Source: Alishewanella longhuensis (lineage in GTDB: Bacteria > Pseudomonadota > Gammaproteobacteria > Enterobacterales > Alteromonadaceae). From it: a stretch of DNA of 64,000 nucleotides. Below the pieces are notes generated by a model, which was not told where the DNA came from, did no database searches, and saw only the letters and a list, made by a program, of their open reading frames with translations. The translations under genes and the position numbers were made by a program. The stretch spans positions 124,001-188,000 of the forward strand of contig NZ_BNAO01000001.1 in NCBI RefSeq assembly GCF_014653435.1, given 5' to 3'. Of this stretch, positions 35,152-43,967 are shown piece after piece (the stretch's first letter is position 1; each line of letters begins with the position of its first letter).

Positions 35152-36513
35152 ATGAAAACACTGTTGATATACCTTATTTTACTGCTGAGTTTTCCGAGTA
35201 GTGCAAGCAGCTTCGTATTAAATAACGTGTTGTTGCCAGATTTTGAGACGCGCCAGTTAACCCCCGTTAATGTCGAGATAGCTAATGGCAAGATTAAGCA
35301 AATTGTTGATGTGCATATAAACCTACATCATCTGGATACCCGTGACGGGCAAGGTAAAGTGATGATGCCCGCACTGCTTGATATGCACTCACACAGCATG
35401 GGAAATAGCTCGTTAGATAGAAGCGATTATCAATATATAGGCATTCGCGGTACCGCGAATGCCATGCTTTATGCCGGGGTGCATGGTTGGCTCGATCTTT
35501 ATAGTAAGGAAAAAGCTATCTTGAGGTATCGGGAAAGGCAATTTCCTTTGCAGCGAGATGAAGCCTTTGTTTTCGCTGCTGGACCTTGTTTTACTGCACC
35601 TAAAGGGCATTGTGATACAGGTGATACCCGCCTAATAAGCTCTCCAGAACAAGCAATTAATGAACTTAGAGACTTGAGCAAAGCAAAACCCAATGTGGTT
35701 AAGATTGTCTTTGATACCCCAAGCAAAAGACCAACAGTCGATAAACCGACTTTAAAAGCCTTTTTAAGTGAAGCTAAACGATTGAATATCAAATCGGTAG
35801 TGCATGTCGGTTCTTGGGAGGACGTTAGAGTGGCAACGGAGTTTGGCGCCAATGCTGTCACGCATCTTCCGTGGCAAAAGATGCCAGATGATCTGCCACT
35901 ATTAATGAAACAGCAGGGTACCGCGTTTATTCCTACCGTAGCTATCATCGCTGAGCTGTTGTTTTTACATAACCCAAGCCCAGAGGAGTTATCAGCATCT
36001 GTGCTATCTATTCCAATGACCGGTGCTTTAGTTAAGGAAAAACTATTAAAAGATTATCCGGTAATGGAACGTCATAAAAATCATTATGATTGGCTCGCTA
36101 AGTTAAAAGCAGAAAATGCGTTTTCCGAAATGGAAAATGCACTGCTTAAATTAGATCAAGCTGGTGTCGATATACTGGTCGGTTCTGATGCGGCTAACTT
36201 TGCTATGTTTCAAGGTGTCGGCTTTCACAGAGAAATGTTCTTTTTACAAAAAATGGGAATGTCGCCCTGGGATATTGTTGCTGGTGCAACCCATAAGGCT
36301 TATCAGTTTCTTGACTTAGATTGGGGGCTGGCCGTAGGCGCGCCAGCGCATTTTACTCTGCAGAATAAAACGATTTTTGACGATTTAAGCCAATCCACAC
36401 AAGTTTCAGACATTTATCTTTATGGCAGAAAAGTGCATCGAGAGCCTTTATTGCGTTATGCCAAACCTGGTTTTTTTCAATACACAAAATTATTTCTTGG
36501 ATTTGAAAAGTAA
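35152..36513 (+). CDS. exported amidohydrolase family protein
   Basis: ATG 35152 has AGGAAATTTG upstream; an upstream in-frame start would add 13 residues ahead of the signal peptide. The 453-aa protein has a signal peptide (about 1-18). Its metal-dependent amidohydrolase core shows H-x-H in LDMHSHSMGN, a lysine in NVVKIVFD, histidines in VVHVGS and THLPWQ, and an aspartate in VGSDAANF. The plan matches the protein at 1477-2709, so the window holds two diverged exported members. It follows a LytS/LytR pair and is AT-richer than its left neighbours. The substrate could be a dipeptide or a cyclic amide. Confidence 0.85.
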   Translation: MKTLLIYLILLLSFPSSASSFVLNNVLLPDFETRQLTPVNVEIANGKIKQIVDVHINLHHLDTRDGQGKVMMPALLDMHSHSMGNSSLDRSDYQYIGIRGTANAMLYAGVHGWLDLYSKEKAILRYRERQFPLQRDEAFVFAAGPCFTAPKGHCDTGDTRLISSPEQAINELRDLSKAKPNVVKIVFDTPSKRPTVDKPTLKAFLSEAKRLNIKSVVHVGSWEDVRVATEFGANAVTHLPWQKMPDDLPLLMKQQGTAFIPTVAIIAELLFLHNPSPEELSASVLSIPMTGALVKEKLLKDYPVMERHKNHYDWLAKLKAENAFSEMENALLKLDQAGVDILVGSDAANFAMFQGVGFHREMFFLQKMGMSPWDIVAGATHKAYQFLDLDWGLAVGAPAHFTLQNKTIFDDLSQSTQVSDIYLYGRKVHREPLLRYAKPGFFQYTKLFLGFEK

Positions 36514-36527
36514 AGAGAACATCTTAC

Positions 36528-37781
36528 CTAGCGCGCTACAAACTCTAATACCGTGGCGTTAATACAGTAACGGGTGCTGCCATTAGGGCCATCGTTAAAG
36601 ACGTGGCCTAAATGGATGCCAGATACTGCAGCCAGCACCTCGGTGCGCACCATACCGTGGCTATAATCGGGTTTGGTGGTCACTGCGCCTGCCACGGGCT
36701 TGCTAAAAGAAAGCCAACCGGTACCCGAGTTAAAACGATCGTGGGTATCAAAGAGTGGCGCACCGCTTAGCGCATCGATAAAGACGCCATCGGGGGTATT
36801 TTTAAACTGCTCATACTGCTGACAAAATGGCCGGTCGGTGCCGCTTTGAAACGCCACTTTAAAAGCTTCGCTTTGTTCACCCAGGCTAAAATGTCCCAGT
36901 ACCTTATAAAAGTCAGCAGGTGCCATATAGCCTTGCACTCCTAGTACTTCTTTACCGTTTTCTAAAAAAAGCAGGGTTGGGGTAGCCCAGGTGGGGGAGC
37001 TAATTTGCAGGCCTGATAACTCATTAGCCCGGCGTAAATGCAGGGGAGTTTTCCCCTGATAGTTTTTTACCACATCGGTTTTAAATTTCTCGCAATAAGG
37101 GCAATCCGGTGCATCCAACATCACAATATGCTTACCTTGTAGTAAGCCGCTATTGTCGACACTCGCCATTTGCGCAGGCTCACCGGAAAAACGCACACCG
37201 GTAGCATGATCGGGGCAATAACCATTGGGGTTTTTCGCCAGATAATCCTGATGAAACGCCTCTGCCGGATAAAACTGCGTTAAAGGCTGGATTTGCGTTT
37301 GAATTTGCCCAAAACCCGCTGCTGTTAGTAAGGGTTGATAACGTGCAGTTACCGCTTTGGCAGCCGAGGCCTGGGCGTCACTATTGAATAGAATAATTGA
37401 GCGATACTGGGTACCAATATCATTGCCCTGGCGGTTTTGCTGGGTCGGATCATGCATTTCATAGAAATGCTGTAGCAGCGTTTCCAGGCTAACCCGCGCT
37501 GGCTCATAGCTAATCTGCACCACTTCGGCATGATTTTTCGGGTTAAACTTATTACGTGGATGAGTAATATCCCGATAGCGCGGCTTAACACCTTCCCCAC
37601 CCGCATAGCCAGATACCACATCGGTGACGCCTTCGATAGCTTCAAAGCGCTTCTCCACACCCCAGAAGCAGCCAGCGCCTAGGACTACAGTGTCTAATTG
37701 CACTGACATTTTGTCAGCTGCTGCGAGGCTGCTGTAACTAAAGAAAAACAATATCAAACAAAATAGCCGTGACCAGTACAT
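36528..37781 (-). CDS. msrAB: exported MsrA-thioredoxin-MsrB methionine sulfoxide reductase
   Basis: ATG 37781 has GAGG eight bases upstream; the 417-aa product begins with a signal peptide (about 1-22). MsrA follows with the catalytic Cys38 in GAGCFWG. Residues ~215-300 form a thioredoxin-like domain with CPYC at 227-230. The C-terminal MsrB has GTGWLSF and the catalytic Cys406 in RYCINA, but lacks the four zinc cysteines (FIDALSG and LAAVSG stand at those places). It would reduce both S- and R-methionine sulfoxide in periplasmic proteins, with the Trx module passing electrons. In Neisseria PilB the thioredoxin domain comes first; here it is in the middle. Confidence 0.92.
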   Translation of the reverse strand: MYWSRLFCLILFFFSYSSLAAADKMSVQLDTVVLGAGCFWGVEKRFEAIEGVTDVVSGYAGGEGVKPRYRDITHPRNKFNPKNHAEVVQISYEPARVSLETLLQHFYEMHDPTQQNRQGNDIGTQYRSIILFNSDAQASAAKAVTARYQPLLTAAGFGQIQTQIQPLTQFYPAEAFHQDYLAKNPNGYCPDHATGVRFSGEPAQMASVDNSGLLQGKHIVMLDAPDCPYCEKFKTDVVKNYQGKTPLHLRRANELSGLQISSPTWATPTLLFLENGKEVLGVQGYMAPADFYKVLGHFSLGEQSEAFKVAFQSGTDRPFCQQYEQFKNTPDGVFIDALSGAPLFDTHDRFNSGTGWLSFSKPVAGAVTTKPDYSHGMVRTEVLAAVSGIHLGHVFNDGPNGSTRYCINATVLEFVAR

Positions 37782-37892
37782 TGAATATGCCTCTTTATTG
37801 CTGCGAAGGCGCAATTATGCCTTAGGGCTAATTACGGTTTCGACATCTAGCCGGACCACAAAGTATTGCGTAGCGGTTTGTGAAAACTCCCG

Positions 37893-39350
37893 CTAGTTAA
37901 GTTTAGCCAGTAATAACTTTATTAGAGTGATTAGCTTTAATAAACAGGCATCATCTGCGTCAGCAATGCCAATAACCAAGCCGCGCTCAGGTTCATTTAA
38001 AAAGCAGTAGCGGCTGTAGGGCTGTACTTTAAAATTCTGCTGTTGTAGGCGGTTAGCCAGTGCTAAATCATCCTCTAGCTCAGGCAGTAATACCGTTAAA
38101 TGCAGCCCGGCCTGCGTGGCCAAAATGCGGCAACAGGGTAAGTGTTGCTGTAGCAGCGTTACCGCCAAGTTTTTCTGTTGCTGATAATGCTGGCGCATTT
38201 TGCGTAAATGCCGGGCAAAGTGCCCTTCGTGGATAAAATCGGCCAGCGTTGCCTGCATTAGCAAGGGCACATCACCATGCAGTGCTTGTTGCAGGGCGGC
38301 TGCGCTGGCAATGAGTTGCGGCTCGGCTACCAGATAGCCCAGCCGCAGTGCAGGAAACAAGGTTTTGCTAAAAGAGCCAACAAAGATAACACCCTTACCT
38401 TCGGCCAGGCCTTGCAAACTGGCTACGGGCTGATGCAGATATTGAAACTCGCTGTCGTAATCATCTTCTACTAACCAGCAGCGCTGTTGTTGCGCCCACT
38501 GTAGCAGTGCTAACCGCTGGTTAAGCGGCATAATGCCGCCGCAGGGATACTGGTGCGACGGTGTCACAAATAGCGCCTGACAATCTGGAGTGCCGGGTAA
38601 AGCACTAATATCCACACCCTGTGCCCCGGCCGCTGGTAGATAGTTGATCTGTAAGCCCGCCAGTTGCAAGGCTTGTTGTAGTCTGGGATAACCGGGCGAT
38701 TCCATCAGCACCTGCTGCTGGGGTTGTGCCACCAGCCTGGCGGCGATATACAGCGCTTGCTGCGCCCCTGCAGTAATTAAAATATGCTGTTCGCTACAGT
38801 GCAATTGCCGATACTGTCGTAAGTATTGCACCAGCGTCTGGCGCAATGGCAGGTAACCCAGCGCATCGGCCATGCCGTGCAACACCGGGCGTCCGCTATG
38901 CTGTTGCAGCAGTTGTTGCCAAGTCCGCCAGGGGAAAAGGCGACTGTCGGTTGTGCCGGGTTGCAAGGCACCTTGCGCCTTACCCTGTTTATTGCGCAGA
39001 CCATAACTGTTAAAGGGCAAGGAGGGTTGTGGCTGCGCTACTGTGGCGGCTGCGGTAAAAAAGTGCTCTGGCAGCTTAGCCACAATTTGATAACCGCGAC
39101 CCTGCTGTGCCTCGATATAGCCCTCAGCGCACAGTTGCTGCAAGCCCTGTTGTACGGTACTACGGCTAATGTGCAGATCCTGTGCCAGTTGCCGCTCCGA
39201 GGGTAAAAGCGCACCACGCGGCCAGCTACCGGCCAACACCAGTTGCCGAATACCCTGGTACAGTTGCCGGTGCAATTCCCCTTCTCCGCTTAGGCTTAGC
39301 GCCGATGTGCTAAGCCGCAGCAGAGTGTTTGACTGTGATGTTAGCAACAA
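37893..39350 (-). CDS. MocR/PdxR-type GntR-aminotransferase regulator
   Basis: The 485-aa protein has an N-terminal GntR winged helix (PSERQLAQDLHISRSTVQQG) and a class I aminotransferase-like domain with the PLP lysine in VGSFSKTLFPALRLGY. Such regulators use PLP or an aminated PLP to sense a ligand. The first usable start is TTG 39350 (or the adjacent TTG), with GGAG eight bases before it; no ATG or GTG occurs near. It is divergent from a GNAT/PaiB pair, its likely targets, across a region holding matching repeats. Confidence 0.9.
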   Translation of the reverse strand: MLLTSQSNTLLRLSTSALSLSGEGELHRQLYQGIRQLVLAGSWPRGALLPSERQLAQDLHISRSTVQQGLQQLCAEGYIEAQQGRGYQIVAKLPEHFFTAAATVAQPQPSLPFNSYGLRNKQGKAQGALQPGTTDSRLFPWRTWQQLLQQHSGRPVLHGMADALGYLPLRQTLVQYLRQYRQLHCSEQHILITAGAQQALYIAARLVAQPQQQVLMESPGYPRLQQALQLAGLQINYLPAAGAQGVDISALPGTPDCQALFVTPSHQYPCGGIMPLNQRLALLQWAQQQRCWLVEDDYDSEFQYLHQPVASLQGLAEGKGVIFVGSFSKTLFPALRLGYLVAEPQLIASAAALQQALHGDVPLLMQATLADFIHEGHFARHLRKMRQHYQQQKNLAVTLLQQHLPCCRILATQAGLHLTVLLPELEDDLALANRLQQQNFKVQPYSRYCFLNEPERGLVIGIADADDACLLKLITLIKLLLAKLN

Positions 39351-39368
39351 CTGGTCTGCTCCTTATTT

Positions 39369-39425
39369 GCAAACTGGTTATTTTAAGCAAACCAGTTTAG
39401 CGCTGTAATGAGCGTTATGGCAAAC
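39369..39425. promoter_or_regulatory. candidate MocR operator region
   Basis: GCAAAC occurs three times in the same direction (39369, 39387, 39420). The first two copies also form an inverted repeat, AAACTGGTT (39371-39379) with AACCAGTTT (39390-39398), spaced 10 nt. MocR-type proteins bind paired repeats between divergent genes, so this is the likely binding region. Confidence 0.5.
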
Positions 39426-39453
39426 CGGGTTGGTGTGCCTTCAGGAGTTACTT

Positions 39454-39855
39454 ATGCTTATTGAATATCAGCAAGAATCCACTTTAGCGTTGCCGGAGGC
39501 GCTAACCTTATATCGGGCGTCCGGGATAAGTCGGCCGACTACCGACGAGCCACGCATGGCGGCGATGCTACAACAGGCTAACCTACTGGTTACCGCCAGA
39601 GCCAATGGGCAGCTAATCGGGCTGGCACGCTGCCTGACCGATTATAGCTGGGTGACCTATATCGCAGACTTGCTGGTGGATCAACGCGTGCAGCAGCAAG
39701 GAATTGGCCGCCAGTTGCTGGCCGAGGTTCGGCGACTGGTTGGCCCGCAGTCTCAGTATTATTTGCACAGTGCGCCAACGGCAATGGATTATTATCCGAA
39801 GGTTGGTTTTACCCTATGCCAGAATGCCTTTGTAATAGCACGGGAGAGTTGGTAA
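39454..39855 (+). CDS. GNAT-family N-acetyltransferase
   Basis: ATG 39454 has AGGAG six bases upstream. The 133-aa protein is a compact GNAT domain: LVTARANGQLIGLARCLTD for the central strands and the acetyl-CoA loop motif VQQQGIGRQLL. It ends directly before the PaiB-like gene (no gap). In Bacillus subtilis PaiA, a polyamine acetyltransferase, sits next to PaiB, so a small amine is a possible substrate; this is inference. Confidence 0.88.
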   Translation: MLIEYQQESTLALPEALTLYRASGISRPTTDEPRMAAMLQQANLLVTARANGQLIGLARCLTDYSWVTYIADLLVDQRVQQQGIGRQLLAEVRRLVGPQSQYYLHSAPTAMDYYPKVGFTLCQNAFVIARESW

Positions 39856-40497
39856 ATGTTGTATTGCCCGCCAAATCTGGCCTTTAAAGATACTGCTGCC
39901 ATGCTGGATTTTATTGAGCAAGAACCCTTTGGCTGTTTGGTGTCGTACCCGTTTTTTTGCTCCTACCTGCCGTGGCAGCTAAAGCGGCAGGAAGGCGAAA
40001 AAGGCGTATTGTATGGGCATTTAGCTCGGCAAAATCCGCAATTGCGGCAGCTAGCTGAGCAAGCCGCAGCACAAGCGACAGCCCAGCAAGTATTGATTAC
40101 CTTTACCGGGCCACATGCGTATATTTCTCCGCGCTATTATGCCGCTGCCAAAGCGGTACCTACCTGGAATTATGCCGTGGTGCAGGTCATCGGGCAGGTA
40201 CAGCTGCTTGATGCCGCCGACACACTATGGGCAGTACAAGAGCAATTGTTGCAGTACGAAACCTCTGCGGCGTTACGAGCCGAAAAAATGCCCGCCGCCT
40301 ATTTACAGCAACTGGCAGCCAGTATTGTTGGGGTAAAAGTAACAATCAGCGAGCTGGCCGGTAAAGTAAAGCTGGGGCAACAGCGTAGCCAGGCCGACCA
40401 GCAAGGGGTATTTGCGGCGTTATCGCAAAGTGAGCGCTATAGCGAAAGGGCTTTGGCACAGTGGATGGCGCAACAGGTAATAGGGACTGGGTGGTAA
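39856..40497 (+). CDS. PaiB-like FMN-binding protein
   Basis: The 213-aa protein matches the FMN-binding split-barrel family of PaiB: MLYCPPNLAFKD at the N-terminus, TGPHAYISPRYY, VPTWNYAVV and KVKLGQQRSQADQQGV near the end. PaiB is called a negative transcriptional regulator in Bacillus, though the fold suggests flavin or heme chemistry. It starts immediately after the GNAT stop and shares its promoter, probably under MocR control. Confidence 0.9.
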   Translation: MLYCPPNLAFKDTAAMLDFIEQEPFGCLVSYPFFCSYLPWQLKRQEGEKGVLYGHLARQNPQLRQLAEQAAAQATAQQVLITFTGPHAYISPRYYAAAKAVPTWNYAVVQVIGQVQLLDAADTLWAVQEQLLQYETSAALRAEKMPAAYLQQLAASIVGVKVTISELAGKVKLGQQRSQADQQGVFAALSQSERYSERALAQWMAQQVIGTGW

Positions 40498-40612
40498 TGG
40501 CGCTGCACCAAAGTCGCATTGCAGCGTGGCTATCTTTCTCCTATTTTTAGGCAATAAATAAAAGTATGCTTAATGTCATGCTATTAGTCAGCAATAAGAT
40601 CAAGAGTTTATT

Positions 40613-41920
40613 ATGCTAAATACTGCTGCAAAGCCTTTTGTAAAATTGGTAGAGCGTTACCTGCCCGATCCCTATATCTTTGTGCTGCTGTTAACACTGG
40701 TGGTGTTTGCTGCCGCGATATTATTTGAGCAGCAAACGCCCTTGGCAGTTATTACTCAGTGGGGCGACGGCTTTTGGGGCTTACTCAGCTTTTCGATGCA
40801 AATGCTACTGGTGTTAGTGGCCGGCTATATGTTGGCCAGTACGCCGCTGGTTAAAGGGTTACTGGATCGCTTAGCGAGATTAGCAAAAACGGCAGGTCAG
40901 GCCATTGTGTTGGTCACCGTGGTGTCGTTACTGGCCAGTTGGCTTAACTGGGGCTTTGGTTTAGTGGTTGGTGCCTTGTTTGCTAAAGCATTGGCGCGGC
41001 AAATTAAAGTCGATTATCGCTTATTAGTAGCTAGTGCGTATTCAGGGTTTATTGTCTGGCATGGTGGCTTAGCCGGTTCAGTACCCCTCACTATCGCTAC
41101 GCCGGGACATTTTTCGGAAAATTTAATTGGCGTTATCCCTAGCAGTAATACCATTTTCGCGGGGTTTAATCTTTTTCTGCTAGGGGTGTTGTTTGTTGTG
41201 GTACCGCTGGTTAACCGTTTGATGCTGCCAAAAGCGGCGGACAGTGTTTATGTGGATCCGGCTAAATTACAAGACGAGCCACCGCCAGTAAGCAGCAGTG
41301 AGCGCCCCGCAGATAAACTTGAAAATAGTATGGTGTTAGCATTGCTGGTTGGCTTTGCCGGTATCGCTTATCTGGTGCAATACTTTTTAAAAGGTGGCAG
41401 CCTTAATCTGAACATCGTTAATTATTTATTTATCTTTTTAGCCATAGTGCTACATGGCACACCACGCCGACTACTGCATAGTTTACAGCAGGCTATTCAG
41501 GGGGGCGCCGGTATTGTTATTCAGTTTCCATTTTATGCCGGCATTATGGCCGTGATGATTCAATCGGGTTTAGCGCAAAGTATGTCTGAGTGGTTTGTCA
41601 GTTTTGCCAGCGCGCAAAGTTTGCCATTTTGGAGCTTTATTAGTGCCGGTATTGTGAATATTTTTGTGCCGTCGGGTGGTGGGCAGTGGGCGGTGCAAGC
41701 ACCGGTTATGTTACCTGCGGCGTTAGAGTTAGGTGCCGATGTAAGCCGGGTAGCCATGGCGGTGGCGTGGGGCGATGCCTGGACCAATATGATTCAACCC
41801 TTTTGGGCGCTGCCGGTGTTGGCGATAGCGGGCTTAAAAGCCAAAGACATTATGGGGTTTTGCTTAATGCAGTTACTGATCAGCGGGGTGATCATCAGCG
41901 TGGTGTTAACGTACTTTTAG
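40613..41920 (+). CDS. atoE: short-chain fatty acid transporter, AtoE family
   Basis: This 435-aa, about 12-helix membrane protein matches the AtoE family: FVKLVERYLPDPYIFVLLLT at the start, SWLNWGFGLVVGALFAK, IVWHGGLAGSVPLTIATPGH and FVPSGGGQWAVQAP. AtoE of Escherichia coli is linked to uptake of short-chain fatty acids such as acetoacetate or butyrate. No acyl-CoA genes are next to it here, and it seems to be a single-gene unit. Confidence 0.9.
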   Translation: MLNTAAKPFVKLVERYLPDPYIFVLLLTLVVFAAAILFEQQTPLAVITQWGDGFWGLLSFSMQMLLVLVAGYMLASTPLVKGLLDRLARLAKTAGQAIVLVTVVSLLASWLNWGFGLVVGALFAKALARQIKVDYRLLVASAYSGFIVWHGGLAGSVPLTIATPGHFSENLIGVIPSSNTIFAGFNLFLLGVLFVVVPLVNRLMLPKAADSVYVDPAKLQDEPPPVSSSERPADKLENSMVLALLVGFAGIAYLVQYFLKGGSLNLNIVNYLFIFLAIVLHGTPRRLLHSLQQAIQGGAGIVIQFPFYAGIMAVMIQSGLAQSMSEWFVSFASAQSLPFWSFISAGIVNIFVPSGGGQWAVQAPVMLPAALELGADVSRVAMAVAWGDAWTNMIQPFWALPVLAIAGLKAKDIMGFCLMQLLISGVIISVVLTYF

Positions 41921-42046
41921 GTGAGTATCTGCCATTGTAAAAAAACTTTGCTGAGTTTGCTGTAAAGTTCAAATTCTTCCGAGATTTTCCGTAGTTTGGC
42001 AGCGGGGTTCCTTAGCTTATCAAAACAGCTTTGAGTATGCTGCGCC

Positions 42047-42085
42047 GCTCGCTAATACTGATTGTGACTTCAACAATTAGCGAGC
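42047..42085 (+). repeat. 10-bp inverted repeat upstream of 42093 gene
   Basis: GCTCGCTAAT (42047-42056) is exactly complementary to ATTAGCGAGC (42076-42085), with a 19-nt loop. The right arm ends eight bases before the ATG at 42093 and covers the place where a ribosome binding site should be, so the hairpin could control translation. An operator role is also possible. Confidence 0.5.
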
Positions 42086-42092
42086 AAATTTT

Positions 42093-42836
42093 ATGAAAAT
42101 TGAAAAAGAAATCAAACTATTACGCGGTGCTGTTATTGCAAGCTTAGCCTTATCAGCAGTGATCCTGACTACCGGTATGAAGGCCAACAATGATGCCCGT
42201 TTTGAAACCCTTTCGGTTGAGCGTATTAATATTATTGAAGCCGACGGCACGGTAAAAATGTTGCTTACCAATACAGCACGTTTTCCTACCACCGAAGAAG
42301 TAAACGGCAAAGTACTAAATGAAGATCGGAAAAAGCGCGCTGGCATGTTGTTCTTTAACGAAGAAGGTATTGAAGCGGGCGGCTTTATTTACGATGGTAG
42401 TAAAAACGCGCGTGGCCATAGTGCCGGCATGTCGTTAACTTTCGATAAATATGATGGCGATCAGGTGATGCAGCTGCTTACCGTTGATGAGAAGCGCGGT
42501 GATAAAAGGGTTATTCGTTCTGGTTTAGCCTTTAATGATCGCCCGGAATTTGAAACTCAGGATAAAACCCGCGAAATTATGCGTGAATTGGCACAAATTG
42601 CTGATAGAGCCGAGCGTCATAAAAAAATTGCCGAGTATGAACAGCAGGGTCTAATTGGCGGCGCACCACGTATTTTGCTGGGTAAAACTGCTGAACAGAA
42701 TAATGGCTTGTTTCTGTTTGCCAAAGATGGCTCACCGCGGGCGATGTTTTATGTAGACGAGCACGACGAAGTGCAGTTACAGTTTATGAATAGCAAAGGT
42801 GAAGTCACCCATACTTGGTCTGGTGCCACAAAGTAG
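42093..42836 (+). CDS. membrane-anchored protein of unknown function
   Basis: The 247-aa protein has one N-terminal membrane helix (about 11-29) and a soluble part with two similar beta-rich halves. Each half carries a pattern of a hydrophobic strand, then a glycine-rich turn, then an aspartate-glycine turn (RAGMLFFNEEGIEAGGFIYD; NNGLFLFAKDGSPRAMFYVD). I cannot name a family with certainty. The soluble domain is probably periplasmic. The start lacks a normal ribosome binding site and is overhung by a hairpin; a strong terminator follows at 42853. Confidence 0.75.
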   Translation: MKIEKEIKLLRGAVIASLALSAVILTTGMKANNDARFETLSVERINIIEADGTVKMLLTNTARFPTTEEVNGKVLNEDRKKRAGMLFFNEEGIEAGGFIYDGSKNARGHSAGMSLTFDKYDGDQVMQLLTVDEKRGDKRVIRSGLAFNDRPEFETQDKTREIMRELAQIADRAERHKKIAEYEQQGLIGGAPRILLGKTAEQNNGLFLFAKDGSPRAMFYVDEHDEVQLQFMNSKGEVTHTWSGATK

Positions 42837-42852
42837 GATGTGACGCAACTTC

Positions 42853-42876
42853 AAGGCGCCAACTGGCGCCTTTCTT
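42853..42876 (+). terminator. intrinsic terminator
   Basis: An 8-bp perfect stem (AAGGCGCC at 42853-42860, complement at 42865-42872) with a 4-nt loop is followed by TTCTTCTT. It separates the 42093 gene from the LytS-type kinase. Confidence 0.8.
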
Positions 42877-42896
42877 CTTAGGAATATACCAACATT

Positions 42897-43967
42897 ATGC
42901 TGCAACGCTTGCTCGCCTACTTACAGGTCGACCGGACCTTTATATTGCTGGTGTTTTTATTTAGCTATTTCTTAGTGATCAGCAACAGAGTGAAAGCCGG
43001 GATGCTGTCTTGGTATACCTTTACCCCGGAAGGACCGTTAATGCAGTTTTTGGCGGCGTTGCTAATTTTTTGCGTGCTACGCTTTTGGTTAAACCGCCAT
43101 AAAGCGGCACAGCAGCAGCCGCTATCTTTAGCGGATTATGCCCGTATTTTACTGCTAGCCTTGCTTTGTTATTTGTTATTTAACAATGGCATCGGTTTTT
43201 TAATTGCCGCGCTCTTTGGCAATATCAGCAAGAACTTTAACAGCGCTATCCTGCTGCAAGCGAATTTAGGCTATATGGTTGATTTAGCGCTTTATGCCGG
43301 CATGTATCTAGCGTATATCCACAGTAAACAGGCCGCGGCATACCGGCAGCAGTTGGCTGACTATAATGCCGAATTAGCTGAGTTAAAAATTCAACAATTA
43401 AAAGCGCAGCTTAACCCGCATTTTGTATTTAACTCATTGAATACCTTGGATGAGCTGATTAGTGTTGCTCCAGCACGTGCTAGCGACTACTTAAACGACT
43501 TTGCCGATCTATATCGTTTATCGCTACACAATAGTCAGCAACAAGTGGTGTCGTTAGCGCAGGAGTTAGCCTTTGCCCGTCATTACTTTAGCTTAATGCA
43601 GCAGCGGTTAGGTGAGCATTATCAGTTACAAATCGCCGTGGATACGTCTGAGGCGGCGGCATTGTTACTGCCGCCTTTCACCCTGCAACTGTTATTGGAA
43701 AATGCGTTATTACATAATCAGGCAACAGCAATAGCGCCCTTAGTTATAACGATTACGCAGCAACAAGCCAAATTAGTGGTAACCAATCCGTACCAGGCAA
43801 AACACTCTGCGGCTAAGGGGAATGGCATAGGGTTAGCAAACCTGGCAAAACAGTTTTTGTTTTTAACCGGTCACAATATTGAGGTTAAGCAAAGCGCCGC
43901 GCAATTTAGCGTCAGCTTGCCGCTGATCCCCAAGACTGTTGAGGATACAAGGAAGCAGCATGTTTAA
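42897..43967 (+). CDS. LytS-type sensor histidine kinase
   Basis: The 356-aa protein has about four membrane helices (to residue ~145), a short coiled segment and the His_kinase domain LKAQLNPHFVFNSLNTLDE with the phosphoacceptor histidine. The ATPase domain has LLLENALLHN and GIGLANLAKQ. It is the second LytS-type kinase in the window and overlaps its response regulator by 8 nt. The pair converges on an ABC transporter operon. Confidence 0.92.
   Translation: MLQRLLAYLQVDRTFILLVFLFSYFLVISNRVKAGMLSWYTFTPEGPLMQFLAALLIFCVLRFWLNRHKAAQQQPLSLADYARILLLALLCYLLFNNGIGFLIAALFGNISKNFNSAILLQANLGYMVDLALYAGMYLAYIHSKQAAAYRQQLADYNAELAELKIQQLKAQLNPHFVFNSLNTLDELISVAPARASDYLNDFADLYRLSLHNSQQQVVSLAQELAFARHYFSLMQQRLGEHYQLQIAVDTSEAAALLLPPFTLQLLLENALLHNQATAIAPLVITITQQQAKLVVTNPYQAKHSAAKGNGIGLANLAKQFLFLTGHNIEVKQSAAQFSVSLPLIPKTVEDTRKQHV

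Noticed and set aside
36528-37781. Broken MsrB lacking zinc cysteines
   Set aside because: Zinc-free MsrB domains are common in MsrA-MsrB fusions, and the catalytic cysteine in RYCINA is present.
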